Assembly: GCF_001808185.1 (NCBI RefSeq)
Contig: NZ_CP017668.1
Location: forward strand, 2,914,001 to 2,978,000
Origin: Jeongeupia sp. USM3
GTDB lineage: Bacteria > Pseudomonadota > Gammaproteobacteria > Burkholderiales > Chitinibacteraceae
Reading direction: 5' to 3'
DNA length: 64,000 nucleotides
The notes beneath the pieces were generated by a model, which made no database searches, was not told where the DNA came from, and saw only the letters and a list, made by a program, of their open reading frames with translations. Positions 32,954-41,555 of the stretch are shown piece after piece; the stretch's first letter is position 1; each line of letters starts with the position of its first letter. Made by a program: the position numbers and the translations under genes.

Positions 32954-34189
32954 TCAGTCCGGGCGGCGGAAGATCAGCGAGGTGTTGATGCCGCCGAAGG
33001 CGAAGTTGTTGCTCATCACATAATCGCAGGCGATCTGCCGGCCGCCGCTGCCGATGTAGTCGAGCGGTGCGCAACGCGGGTCGACAGTCTCGAGGTTGAT
33101 CGTCGGCGCAAACCAGCCGCCGTTCATCATCGCGATGCTCCACCATGCCTCGAGCGCGCCGCAGGCACCGAGCGTGTGGCCGACGTAGCTCTTCTGCGAC
33201 GAGATCGGCATCCGGGCACCGAAGACCGCATGCGTCGCCTGCGTCTCGGCAATGTCGCCCTGTTCGGTCGCCGTGCCGTGGCCGTTGACGTAGCCGATCG
33301 CGTCCGCCGGCAGGCCGGCGTCCTTCAGCGCCAGCCGCATCGCCTGCGCCATCGTCGCCGCCTGCGGCTGGGTCACGTGGGTGCCGTCGCAATTGGTGCC
33401 GAAACCGACGAGTTCGGCGTGGATGGTCGCGCCGCGCGCCTTCGCGTGCTCGTACTCCTCGAGGATCAGCGTGCCGGCGCCTTCGCCGATCACCAGACCG
33501 TCGCGGCCGGCGTCGTAGGGGCGCGGCGTCAGGCCGGGCTCGTCGTTGCGGGTGCTGGTCGCGAACAGCGTGTCGAAGACGGCGGCCTCGGTCGCGCAGA
33601 GCTCTTCGGCGCCGCCGGCGATCATCACGTCGGCCGCGCCGTAGCGGATCGCCTCGTACGCATAGCCGATGCCCTGGCTGCCCGAGGTGCACGCGCTCGA
33701 CGTCGTGATCACCCGGCCGGTCAGGCCGAAGAACACCGCGATGTTCACCGGTGTCGTGTGCGCCATCATCTTGATGTAGCTGTTGGCGTTGACGCCCTCG
33801 GTGGTCTTTTCGTGGATCATCCGGCCGAAATCGCCGATCGCCGGCGGCGAGCCGGCCGACGAGCCGTAGGAGACGCCGACGCGGCCGCCGCCGAGCAATT
33901 CGGCATTGTCGAGCAGGCCGGCATCGAGCAAGGCCAGCTCGCTGGCACGGCACGCCATCAGCGCGATCCGGCCCATGCTGCGGGTGCGCTTGCGCGTGTA
34001 GGTGTCACCCGGCAGCGCGAACGCCGCCGCCGGTGCGCCGAGCCGGGTGTTGAGGCCGGCGTATTCGTCCCACTCGGGCAGGTAGCGGATCGCATTCCGC
34101 TCGGCGCGCAGCGCGGCCTCGATCGTAGCCCAGTCGCAGCCGATCGGGCTGATGCCGGCCATGCCGGTGACGACGACGCGTCGATTCAT
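32954..34189 (-). CDS. apeR: Aryl polyene beta-ketoacyl-ACP synthase (ApeR position)
   Basis: 411 residues, FabF-type KS. The C-H-H triad is intact: Cys167 in TSSACTSGS, His in NGHGTATEQGD, His in KSYVGHTLGACGA. It extends the polyene chain with malonyl units. By order (KS-DH-KR-KS after DUF3261) this corresponds to ApeR of E. coli and Xenorhabdus APE clusters, but sequence alone does not separate ApeR from ApeO with certainty. Start ATG at 34189 has AGGGGG just upstream. Last gene of the operon, only 15 bp from the convergent lipase gene. Confidence 0.85.
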   Translation of the reverse strand: MNRRVVVTGMAGISPIGCDWATIEAALRAERNAIRYLPEWDEYAGLNTRLGAPAAAFALPGDTYTRKRTRSMGRIALMACRASELALLDAGLLDNAELLGGGRVGVSYGSSAGSPPAIGDFGRMIHEKTTEGVNANSYIKMMAHTTPVNIAVFFGLTGRVITTSSACTSGSQGIGYAYEAIRYGAADVMIAGGAEELCATEAAVFDTLFATSTRNDEPGLTPRPYDAGRDGLVIGEGAGTLILEEYEHAKARGATIHAELVGFGTNCDGTHVTQPQAATMAQAMRLALKDAGLPADAIGYVNGHGTATEQGDIAETQATHAVFGARMPISSQKSYVGHTLGACGALEAWWSIAMMNGGWFAPTINLETVDPRCAPLDYIGSGGRQIACDYVMSNNFAFGGINTSLIFRRPD

Positions 34190-34195
34190 ATGGCC

Positions 34196-34319
34196 CCCTG
34201 CGCGTAGCGAGAAGCCCGAGCACAAGGCGTCCCGGAGCGAGTGAAGAGATCGTACGCAGCGTGTGGTGCGGAACGAACGAGGGGACAACGCAGTGATCGG
34301 GCTTCGCAGTAGCGCAGGG
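34196..34319. repeat. 124-bp quasi-palindromic intergenic element, copy B
   Basis: Ends CCCTGCGC (34196-34203) and GCGCAGGG (34312-34319) are perfect inverted repeats; arms continue imperfectly (GAAGCCCGAGCAC against GTGATCGGGCTTC). The exact centre holds ACGC-A-GCGT (34254-34262). Read on the minus strand it contains CTACTGCG, then CGCCTTG and CTCGCTAC 11 bp later, the same landmarks and spacing as the element at 7088-7217. It occupies the whole gap between apeQ and apeR in an operon whose other genes overlap. Confidence 0.7.
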
Positions 34320-35057
34320 TCATGCGAGACCTCCGTTCACCGAAATCACCTGCCGGGTGATATAGGCCGCGTCGGCGGACAGCAGGAAGGCGACCGTGGC
34401 GGCGACCTCTTCGGGCCGGCCCATGCGCTGGGCCGGAATCGCCTTGAGCGCGTGCTCGCGGACCTCGTCGCTGACCATGTCGGTGTCGATCAGACCCGGT
34501 GCGACGCAGTTGACGGTGATCTTGCGCTTGGCGAGCTCGAGCGCCAGCGCCTTGGTCGCGCCGATGATGCCGGCCTTGGCGGCCGAGTAGTTGACCTGGC
34601 CGCGGTTGCCGATCAGCCCGGACACCGACGACAGCGTGACGATGCGGCCGGGCTTGCGGGTCTGCACCATCGGCATCACCAGCGGATGCAGCACGTTGTA
34701 GAAACCGTCGAGATTGGTGTGGACCACGCCGTCCCAGTCGGACTCGGTCATCGCCGGAAAGGCCGCGTCGGCGGCGATGCCGGCGTTGCAGACGACGCCG
34801 TACGGTGCGCCGTGCTCGTCGAGCTCAAACTCGAGCGCCGCGCGGCAGGCGGCGCGGTCGGCGACGTCGAACTGCAGCACGCGGGCGGTGGTGCCGTATT
34901 GCGAAGCCAGATCGGCGGCGAGTGCGTCGGCCTGATCGCGGCGCGACCGGCAGTGCAGGATCAGGTCGTAGCCGTCGGCGGCGAGGCGGGTGGCAATGGC
35001 GCGGCCGATGCCGCGCGATGCGCCGGTGACGAGGACGGTGTGCTTGAGTGTGTTCAT
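34320..35057 (-). CDS. apeQ: Aryl polyene 3-ketoacyl-ACP reductase
   Basis: 245 residues, FabG-like short-chain dehydrogenase. NADPH-binding VTGASRGIGRAIA, NNAG-equivalent VVCNAGIA, catalytic Ser in TLSSVSG and YSAAK pair, and the C-terminal VISVNGG. It reduces the beta-keto group after each condensation. Overlaps apeP by 4 bp; followed by the palindromic element. Confidence 0.92.
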   Translation of the reverse strand: MNTLKHTVLVTGASRGIGRAIATRLAADGYDLILHCRSRRDQADALAADLASQYGTTARVLQFDVADRAACRAALEFELDEHGAPYGVVCNAGIAADAAFPAMTESDWDGVVHTNLDGFYNVLHPLVMPMVQTRKPGRIVTLSSVSGLIGNRGQVNYSAAKAGIIGATKALALELAKRKITVNCVAPGLIDTDMVSDEVREHALKAIPAQRMGRPEEVAATVAFLLSADAAYITRQVISVNGGLA

Positions 35058-35500
35058 GCCTGTTTCAGGTATTCGTCGAGATTGTCCGGCTGGTAGGCCG
35101 AGAGCTGGGCGCGGGCGACGGTCTTGCCGTCGATCGCGATCGTGCAGTCCATCACCGCAACGCCGTTGTCGGCCTGGAACTCGCGCCTTGCGGTGACGGT
35201 GAGCGTCTGGCCGACGCGGAACGCCGGCACCTCGCTGTCGTAGCGGCGCGTGCCGACGAGGAAGCCGACGCTGACCGCGTCACCGCGCGCTCGCGCCTCG
35301 AAGCCGGCGAGCGCCGCGATCGTCTGCGCCATGTATTCGACGCCGACCCAGCCGCCGACCTCGAGGCCGTCGCAGAACGGCGAATCGGCGCGGATCGTCG
35401 TTGCCGCGGTCAGCGTGTCCGGCGCGGCCGAGACGACCCGGTCGAGCAGCACCATGCGGCCCGAGTGCGGCAGATAGTCATTGATGGGCAGGTCGCTCAT
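35054..35500 (-). CDS. apeP: Aryl polyene 3-hydroxyacyl-ACP dehydratase (hotdog)
   Basis: 148 residues, single hotdog fold. YLPHSGRMVLLDRV carries the catalytic His and WVGVEYMAQTIAALAGF the central helix with the acidic partner Glu. It removes water to leave trans double bonds in the growing polyene. Start and stop overlap both neighbours by 4 bp. Confidence 0.88.
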   Translation of the reverse strand: MSDLPINDYLPHSGRMVLLDRVVSAAPDTLTAATTIRADSPFCDGLEVGGWVGVEYMAQTIAALAGFEARARGDAVSVGFLVGTRRYDSEVPAFRVGQTLTVTARREFQADNGVAVMDCTIAIDGKTVARAQLSAYQPDNLDEYLKQA

Positions 35501-36669
35501 GTGCGCTCCAGGATCAGCGCGATATTGTTGCCGCCGAAGGCGAACGACGTCGACAGCGCGGCGCCGACGCCGGCGCGGGTGCCGGCGCGGGTGCCGGGGG
35601 CAACGAGCGGCAGCGGCGCGATGTCCGGATCGGCGTCGCCGTCCCAGACGTGCGGCGGCAAGCGGCGGTCCGCGTCGGTCAGCGTGATCCAGCACAGCGC
35701 GGCCTCGATCGCGCCGGCGGCGCCGAGCGTGTGGCCGGTCAGCGGCTTGGTCGAACTTGCCGGCACGCCGGGCAGCAGGGCGGCGACGGCAAGGCTTTCC
35801 ATCGCGTCGTTCTGCCGTGTCGCGGTGCCGTGCAGGTTGACGTAGCCGATCTCGTCCGCTGTTTTGCCGGCGCGGGCCAGCGCGGCGGCGATCGCCCGTT
35901 TTGCGCCGCTGCCGTCCGGCGCCGGTGCCGACACATGGTGTCCGTCGGAGCTTTCGCCCCAGCCGGTCAGCGCGACCTGCGACGGTGTCCGGCTCATCAG
36001 GAACAGCGCCGCACCTTCGCCGATATTGATGCCGTTGCGGTTGCGCGAGAATGGATTGCAGCGTGCGGCGCTGACCGATTCGAGCGCGGAGAAGCCGGCG
36101 ATGGTGAAGGCCGCGAGCGTGTCGACGCCGCCGGCGATCACCAGGTCGGCTACGCCGGTCCCGATCAGCCGCGCACCGGCAGCCAGCGCCTTGGCGCTCG
36201 ACGAACAGGCGGTCGAAATGCAGTAAGCCGGGCCGGCAAGGCCGAGCTCGTCCGCCAGCCATTGCGCCGGCGAGCCGAGTTCCTGCTGGCCGTAGTGGTA
36301 GCCGGCCGGCAGCGCGCCGTCGGCGTCGCGTGCCGCCATCGCGACTTCGCCTTCGACGATGCCCGAGGTGCTGGTGCCGAGCACGACGGCGATGCGGGCC
36401 GGATCGAGCCCGGCGGACTGCGCCCGGTACGGCACGTCGATCTGCGCGAACGCGGCGGCCAGCAGGGCGTTGTTGCGCGAGCGGTGCTGCGGCGGCGCGG
36501 CAATCGCCGGCAGCGCTTCGGTGATGGTGCCGAGCATCAGCGGCCGGCCCGGGCTGTAGCGGTCGGTGACGTCCATGCCGGGACTGTCGGCGGCGAACAG
36601 CCGCTCGCGGACGGTGTCGACGCCGCTGCCGAGCGCGCAGATCAGGCCGGGGGAATGCAGGTAAATCAT
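35497..36669 (-). CDS. apeO: Aryl polyene beta-ketoacyl-ACP synthase (ApeO position)
   Basis: 390 residues. Catalytic triad intact: Cys155 in ISTACSSSA, His in NLHGTATRQND, His in KPLTGHTLGAAGA. By gene order it matches ApeO, which in characterised clusters pairs with the chain-length-factor-like ApeC, encoded here at the start of the operon. Two full-length KS genes flank the DH-KR pair, the standard APE arrangement. Confidence 0.85.
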   Translation of the reverse strand: MIYLHSPGLICALGSGVDTVRERLFAADSPGMDVTDRYSPGRPLMLGTITEALPAIAAPPQHRSRNNALLAAAFAQIDVPYRAQSAGLDPARIAVVLGTSTSGIVEGEVAMAARDADGALPAGYHYGQQELGSPAQWLADELGLAGPAYCISTACSSSAKALAAGARLIGTGVADLVIAGGVDTLAAFTIAGFSALESVSAARCNPFSRNRNGINIGEGAALFLMSRTPSQVALTGWGESSDGHHVSAPAPDGSGAKRAIAAALARAGKTADEIGYVNLHGTATRQNDAMESLAVAALLPGVPASSTKPLTGHTLGAAGAIEAALCWITLTDADRRLPPHVWDGDADPDIAPLPLVAPGTRAGTRAGVGAALSTSFAFGGNNIALILERT

Positions 36670-36706
36670 GGCGCTATGTTGGTCGTCGGTTGGAAGTGCA
36701 GCTCAA

Positions 36707-37255
36707 TCATGGCGCGGTGTCGATGGTCAGTTGGTAATGCAAGGGTCGATTGGTGAGCTGTGCCCGACCGGCGAGCCGGTCGTCATTGCTGTAATCGACG
36801 ACGATGGCGTTTTGGCCGTCGTGCCGGACAACGCGCTGGCGTGCGGTGTCGTTGACCTGCCAGCCCGCCGGCAGCGCGGCCTGCAGCGCGGGCAGCGGCG
36901 CGTGGACGATCAGGAAATCGTTGAGCATCCGCTCGGCGGGCAGCGCCATCGGCACGTTCTCGGTCGATTGCACCGCCTTGCCGTCGTAGTCTATCGAAAA
37001 CAGCCGGACGCCGAGCGCGAGCCCGACGAGCGAAACCGTGCTGTCGTCGATGCTGGCGACGACGTCGAGCGTGCGCGTCTCGCCGGGCCAGCGCATCGTC
37101 AGCCGCTGCTCGAGCACGCGCTCGCCGCCGAACGCACCCGGTGCGATCTGCAGCAGCGGCAGGCCGCCCGAGAGCAGCGTCGCGCAGCCGGCGAGGCTGC
37201 CAATGATGGCGAGGGACATCAGTACGCGGAGCGCCCGGCCAAGCGTTTGCACCAT
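36707..37255 (-). CDS. DUF3261 lipoprotein of the APE cluster (ApeN-like)
   Basis: 182 residues with lipoprotein signal (LMSLAIIGSLAGC). The mature part is LolB-like in outline: LLQIAPGAFGGERVLEQRLTM and LAGRAQLTNRPLHYQLTIDT are typical of DUF3261. It is thought to help place the aryl polyene lipid in the outer membrane together with the LolA-like and MMPL proteins. A 113-bp gap before it contains the hairpin GCGAGG-AAG-CCTCGC (37311-37325). Confidence 0.8.
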   Translation of the reverse strand: MVQTLGRALRVLMSLAIIGSLAGCATLLSGGLPLLQIAPGAFGGERVLEQRLTMRWPGETRTLDVVASIDDSTVSLVGLALGVRLFSIDYDGKAVQSTENVPMALPAERMLNDFLIVHAPLPALQAALPAGWQVNDTARQRVVRHDGQNAIVVDYSNDDRLAGRAQLTNRPLHYQLTIDTAP

Positions 37256-37368
37256 TGCTCGTGTGCCGCAGCCTTGCCCGTTGTCCTCCCGCTCCTCCCG
37301 TCCTCGCCCAGCGAGGAAGCCTCGCCTTGCGGCTCGAGTGTGCTCCGGGCAGCGTTGTCCAAAGGCAA

Positions 37369-38607
37369 TCAATCGAAGAGTGCGCATGCGGCTTCCAGCG
37401 ACGACAGCCGGCGCTCGGGCTTGGCGACGTAGGGGTTGGCTTCGTCCCACGCGTAGCCGGCGAGGATCGACGAAATCATCGCCTCGATCTGCGGGTTCTT
37501 GTCCTTGTGGAAAATGATCTTCTGGAAGCGGCCGTCGTACCACGCGGTGACGAAGGCGCGGAAAGTGTCGACGCCCTTCTTCAGCGGCTTCGCGTAATCG
37601 CGCTCCCAGTCGACCGTGTCGCCGGCGGCCTCGCGCAGCAGCGCGTTGACGGCGAGGTCGGCCGACTTGACCGCGATGGTGACGCCGCTCGAGAACACCG
37701 GGTCGAGGAACTCGCCGGCGTTGCCGAGCAGGGCGAAGCGGTTGCCGTGCAGCGATGTCACGTTGGCCGAGTAACCGGTCAGCGTACGCGCCGGCGTATC
37801 CCAGCGGGCGTTTTTCAGCAGTTCGGCGAGGCCGGCGTCCTCGAACACGATGGCCTTGAGCCGTTCGGTATCCTCGCCCTGGTATTGCGCGAGGAAGTCG
37901 CGCTCGGCGACGACGCCGATCGAGCAGCGGCCGTTCGAGAACGGAATCAGCCAGTACCAGACGTGGTGGTGCTGCGGGTGGACGGTGATCAGGATCTTGT
38001 TGCGGTCGAACGTGCCGGTCGGGATGCCGTCCTCGATATGGGTGAAGATCGCGCCGCGGACCGGGAAGTCCGACGGTGTTTCCAGATCGAGCAGGCGCGG
38101 CAGCGTGCGGCCGAAGCCGCTGGCGTCGAGCAGGAAGTTCGCTTCGATCTCGTAGACGTGGTCGTCGGCGCCGCGCACCGTCAGCACCGGCTTCGCGCCG
38201 CTCACGTCGGCGGCGAGCACGGTGTGGCGGTAGCGGATGTCGGCGCCGGCCTTCGCCGCGCCGTTGGCGAGCACATGATCGAAATGCCCGCGCTGTACCT
38301 GGTAGGTCGTGCCCCAGCCCGGTGAGAACTTCTCGCGGAAGTCGAACGCCGTGCGGTCGGCGCCGCGGGCGAAGGCTGCGCCGTTCTTGTACTGGAAGCC
38401 GGCCTCGACCACGTCCTGCAGGAAACCGGCCTTCTCGATGTATGCCATCGACTGCGGCAGCAGGCTCTCGCCGATCGAGAAGCGCGGAAAGGTTTCGCGT
38501 TCGATGATGACGACGTCGCGGCCGGCCTTGCGCAACAGCCCGGCGGCGACGCTGCCGGACGGGCCGGCGCCAATGATGACGATATCGGTGCTTTGACGGG
38601 TACTCAT
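37369..38607 (-). CDS. FAD-dependent halogenase-like oxidoreductase
   Basis: 412 residues. N-terminal FAD-binding GAGPSG (13-18) in DIVIIGAGPSGSVAAG, then SIGESLLPQS (GESLLP 46-51). FQYKNGA places Lys74 where flavin-dependent halogenases have the lysine that carries hypohalous acid, and WYWLIP (217-222) is an exact WxWxIP, the motif that separates halogenases from monooxygenases. Residues around ALLGNAGEFLDPVFSSGV are the C-terminal FAD region. I infer halogenation, perhaps bromination, of the aryl end of the polyene, as in xanthomonadins; hydroxylation or desaturation remain possible. Overlaps the MMPL gene by 4 bp. Confidence 0.85.
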   Translation of the reverse strand: MSTRQSTDIVIIGAGPSGSVAAGLLRKAGRDVVIIERETFPRFSIGESLLPQSMAYIEKAGFLQDVVEAGFQYKNGAAFARGADRTAFDFREKFSPGWGTTYQVQRGHFDHVLANGAAKAGADIRYRHTVLAADVSGAKPVLTVRGADDHVYEIEANFLLDASGFGRTLPRLLDLETPSDFPVRGAIFTHIEDGIPTGTFDRNKILITVHPQHHHVWYWLIPFSNGRCSIGVVAERDFLAQYQGEDTERLKAIVFEDAGLAELLKNARWDTPARTLTGYSANVTSLHGNRFALLGNAGEFLDPVFSSGVTIAVKSADLAVNALLREAAGDTVDWERDYAKPLKKGVDTFRAFVTAWYDGRFQKIIFHKDKNPQIEAMISSILAGYAWDEANPYVAKPERRLSSLEAACALFD

Positions 38608-40925
38608 GAGGCGTGATCCGGTTGGAACAGCGGTTGGGGAGGGGACGGGCGGCGCAGGAGCGGGGCGATCAGCCAGGCCAGGCCGACGCCGGACAGCGTC
38701 GCGGTGCCGAAGGTCGCCAGCGCCGGCGTGTGGCTGAACGCCAGGAGGCCGAACGACAGCAAGGTACAGCAGGCGGCGAGCGAGATCGCCAGCACCATGC
38801 GCACCTCGCCCGGGTGTTCGTTGACGAAAATGCCGTAGTCGATGCCCATGCCGAGCAGCAGCAGCAGGGTCAGCACGGTCAGGAGCTGCAGCGGAATGCC
38901 GAGCCAGCCGAAGATCGCCAGCGTGGCGATGCTGGCGATCAGCGACGGCGCCAGCACCCGCCAGGTGTCGCGGCGGTAACGGCGCCACAGCAGCGCGGCG
39001 GTGACGATGTAGGCGGCGGCGAGTACGGCCGCCAGCCGGTCGCGATAGCGGTCGAGCACGGCGGAAATCTCGGCCGGCTTGTCGACCCAGCGCACGCCGG
39101 GCAGCGACACCTTCGCCAGCGCTGCGGCGTTGGTGGCGCCGGCAAGGCCGGTCAGCATCACGATGCTTGCATAGCCGTGGCCGGTGTCACCAAGCCACAG
39201 GTGGCGCGCCGGCAGCGACGCCTTTGATGCGAGCCAGGTCTCGGGCGTCAGTAATGGCGCTGGCGCGGCCTGTTGCTTGATCCAGTCGTCGTCGACGCCG
39301 ATGTCGTCGGCCAGCGAGCGCAGCAACGCGGGATCGCGCAATACCGCCGCACGGGTTTGCAGCGCGCGTTGTTCGGACAGCGGCGGCAGCCAGCGGCTGA
39401 CGCTCTGGTAGCCGGCAATCGCGCCGCCGGCGACGAAGCCGTCGAGCGCCCGGGTGAGCGCACGTTCGCGCTCGAGCACGGTCTGCGCATCCGGGCCGCT
39501 GACGATGAACAGTTGCGCCGGGCTCGGCAGGCCGAGCAGTCTGGCCGTGGCGATCTGCTCTTTCATCAAGGTGGCGTCGGTGCTGACCAGGCTGCGCACG
39601 TCGTCGCTGGCGTCGAGTTTCAGCAAGCCGGCGACGATGACCGGCGCGGCGACCGCCAGCGCGATCAGTGCGCCACGACGGCCGAGGCGCGGCCAGCGCG
39701 CCAGCCACCGCAGCAGCGGTGCGCCGAGCACGCCGGGTTCGAGCTTGCTCGGGGCAAGGCGCGGATACCAGAACAGCTCGGACAGCCACGCCGAGGCGAT
39801 ACCGGTGGCGGCGAACACGGCCATCTGCGCCAGCCCCGGGAACGGCGTCAGCGCCAGACACAGGTAGGCGAGCGCGGTGAACAGCGTGGCGATCAGCAGG
39901 CTGGGCAGCAGCCGCTCGAGCCGCTTGCCGGCGCCGACCGCCGCGCCGAGGCTGGTGCTGTGCAGCAGCAGGCTGTAGTCGACGGCGACGCCGATCAGGC
40001 TGGTGCCGAACACCAGCGTCAGCATGTGCACACGGCCGTACAGCGCAAAGGTGAGCGCCAGCGCGATCGTCATCCCGGTGGCGATCGACAGCGCGACCAG
40101 CGGCAGCGCGCGCCAGCCGCGGAAGGTCAGCAGCACCAGCAGCAGGATGCCGAGCAAGGAGCCTGCGCCGATCGTCGACATCTCGCGCTCGGCCTGCTGC
40201 GCGGCCTTGGCCGCGTGCAATACGACGCCGGCGCGCAGGACGCTGACGTCGGGTGAAGCGGCCTTCAGGCCGGCAATCGCACGGTCGAGCCCGTCGGCGA
40301 CGGTTTTCTGCGCCGACAGCGAAAAGGCGCTGTCGTTCAGCGTGTACATCAGCACCGTGTAGTGGCGTCCGTCCGCGTCGACCCTCAGCCGGCCGCCGTC
40401 GGGGCGGACGCGGGTCAGCTCGCCCAGCCCTTGCAGCCAGCGGCCGAAGGTGCCGAAAGGATCGTCGCGCCAGGCCAGCCCGCTGGTCGATACCGTCGCG
40501 TACGCCTGCTGCAGTGCGCGCGCCTGCCATGCGGCCGGGCCTTGCGCCAGCGCGGCGGCATCGGCCGGCGTGACCATGCGGTACGGTGCATAAAAGTCGC
40601 GCAGCGCGTCGAGGTCGAGCGCCTGCGTCTGCGGCCGGATCGGCAGCGGCCTGAGCGCGGCGGCGAGCGTGCCGGCGGCTTCTGCCGCCGTCTCGCGGCC
40701 GGCGCTGCCGACCAGCAGCACCAGCTGGCGCTCCGACGCCTGCGCGAGCGAGGCCATCGCCCGCTCGGCGACCGGGTCGCGCTCGTTTTTCGGCAGCAGC
40801 GCGAACAGGTCGGTATCGAGCCGGTTGGCGAGCTGCCGGTGCTGGCTCGCGAGCCAGCCGGCGCAGCCCAGCAGCACGATCAGCCAGCCCAGCGCCAGTG
40901 CGCGCCAGAGGCGGGTTTCGGTCAT
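38604..40925 (-). CDS. MMPL/RND-family exporter of the APE cluster (ApeM-like)
   Basis: 773 residues, two halves each with one leading helix, a periplasmic loop domain, and a bundle of five helices. SLIGVAVDYSLLLHST and LLGMGIDYGIFVNEHPGE are the GxxxDY-type proton-relay motifs of the MMPL family. It probably moves the aryl polyene lipid from the inner membrane to the periplasmic carrier. Begins 9 bp after the LolA-like gene. Confidence 0.88.
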   Translation of the reverse strand: MTETRLWRALALGWLIVLLGCAGWLASQHRQLANRLDTDLFALLPKNERDPVAERAMASLAQASERQLVLLVGSAGRETAAEAAGTLAAALRPLPIRPQTQALDLDALRDFYAPYRMVTPADAAALAQGPAAWQARALQQAYATVSTSGLAWRDDPFGTFGRWLQGLGELTRVRPDGGRLRVDADGRHYTVLMYTLNDSAFSLSAQKTVADGLDRAIAGLKAASPDVSVLRAGVVLHAAKAAQQAEREMSTIGAGSLLGILLLVLLTFRGWRALPLVALSIATGMTIALALTFALYGRVHMLTLVFGTSLIGVAVDYSLLLHSTSLGAAVGAGKRLERLLPSLLIATLFTALAYLCLALTPFPGLAQMAVFAATGIASAWLSELFWYPRLAPSKLEPGVLGAPLLRWLARWPRLGRRGALIALAVAAPVIVAGLLKLDASDDVRSLVSTDATLMKEQIATARLLGLPSPAQLFIVSGPDAQTVLERERALTRALDGFVAGGAIAGYQSVSRWLPPLSEQRALQTRAAVLRDPALLRSLADDIGVDDDWIKQQAAPAPLLTPETWLASKASLPARHLWLGDTGHGYASIVMLTGLAGATNAAALAKVSLPGVRWVDKPAEISAVLDRYRDRLAAVLAAAYIVTAALLWRRYRRDTWRVLAPSLIASIATLAIFGWLGIPLQLLTVLTLLLLLGMGIDYGIFVNEHPGEVRMVLAISLAACCTLLSFGLLAFSHTPALATFGTATLSGVGLAWLIAPLLRRPSPPQPLFQPDHAS

Positions 40926-40934
40926 GGTCGCGGA

Positions 40935-41555
40935 TCAGTCAAAGTCGGCCTCGTCCTCGGCCGACATTTGTGTGGATGTCGTCACCTTGCTCATCCTGAT
41001 CCGCGTCACATCGCCGCTGGCGGCATTCATCTCGACCTGTTCGATCGTCCTGTCGCCGGCGAGTTTGAGATTGCCGATCAGCCTGGCCATGCCGGCGTCC
41101 TTCGGGCTCAGCACCAGATTCCAGCGCGCGCCCCTGGCGTCGCCCTTGACGTCGAAATGCTTGGCCAGCCCGGACAGGTCGCCCGAGAACAGCGAGAACA
41201 GCACGCCGCCGACGGTGCGCACCACCGGTTCCTTGTCGGCGGTCAGCTTCATCAGCGTCTCCTTGCCGTCCTTCTGGACGATTTCGTCGCGGGCAACCTG
41301 CAGCCGCTGGTCGAACGGCTTGACCGTATGCCAGACGACGCCGCGCTTTTTCTCGACGACGAAATGGCCGTTCGCGGTCAGCGTCTTCTTCACGCCGACC
41401 AGTTGCCGCTCCTGGACAAATTCGCCGCGGATCACCGGTGCGTCGACGAGGCGCTTCTGCACGTCCTGCAGCAGCTGGCCATTGGTGTCGGCATGCGCGC
41501 CGATCGGCAACAGCGCCGGGAGCAGCAGCGTCAGCGCAAGCAGGCGTTTCAGCAT
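40935..41555 (-). CDS. LolA-like outer-membrane lipoprotein carrier protein (ApeL-like)
   Basis: 206 residues with a signal peptide (MLKRLLALTLLLPALLPIGAHA). The mature part starts DTNGQLLQDVQKRLVDAP and has the LolA-type concave half-barrel pattern (RGEFVQERQLVGVKKTL, SGDLSGLAKHFDV). It likely ferries the hydrophobic pigment across the periplasm. The start overlaps the thioesterase stop by 7 bp. Confidence 0.82.
   Translation of the reverse strand: MLKRLLALTLLLPALLPIGAHADTNGQLLQDVQKRLVDAPVIRGEFVQERQLVGVKKTLTANGHFVVEKKRGVVWHTVKPFDQRLQVARDEIVQKDGKETLMKLTADKEPVVRTVGGVLFSLFSGDLSGLAKHFDVKGDARGARWNLVLSPKDAGMARLIGNLKLAGDRTIEQVEMNAASGDVTRIRMSKVTTSTQMSAEDEADFD

Noticed and set aside
37311..37325. 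Terminator within the APE operon
   Set aside because: GCGAGG-AAG-CCTCGC has no T-run on the minus strand, so it should not end the transcript.
37256..37368. Further copy of the 124-130 bp palindrome before the DUF3261 gene
   Set aside because: Only a 6-bp hairpin (37311-37325) is clear. The CTACTGCG, CGCCTTG and CTCGCTAC landmarks are not in place.
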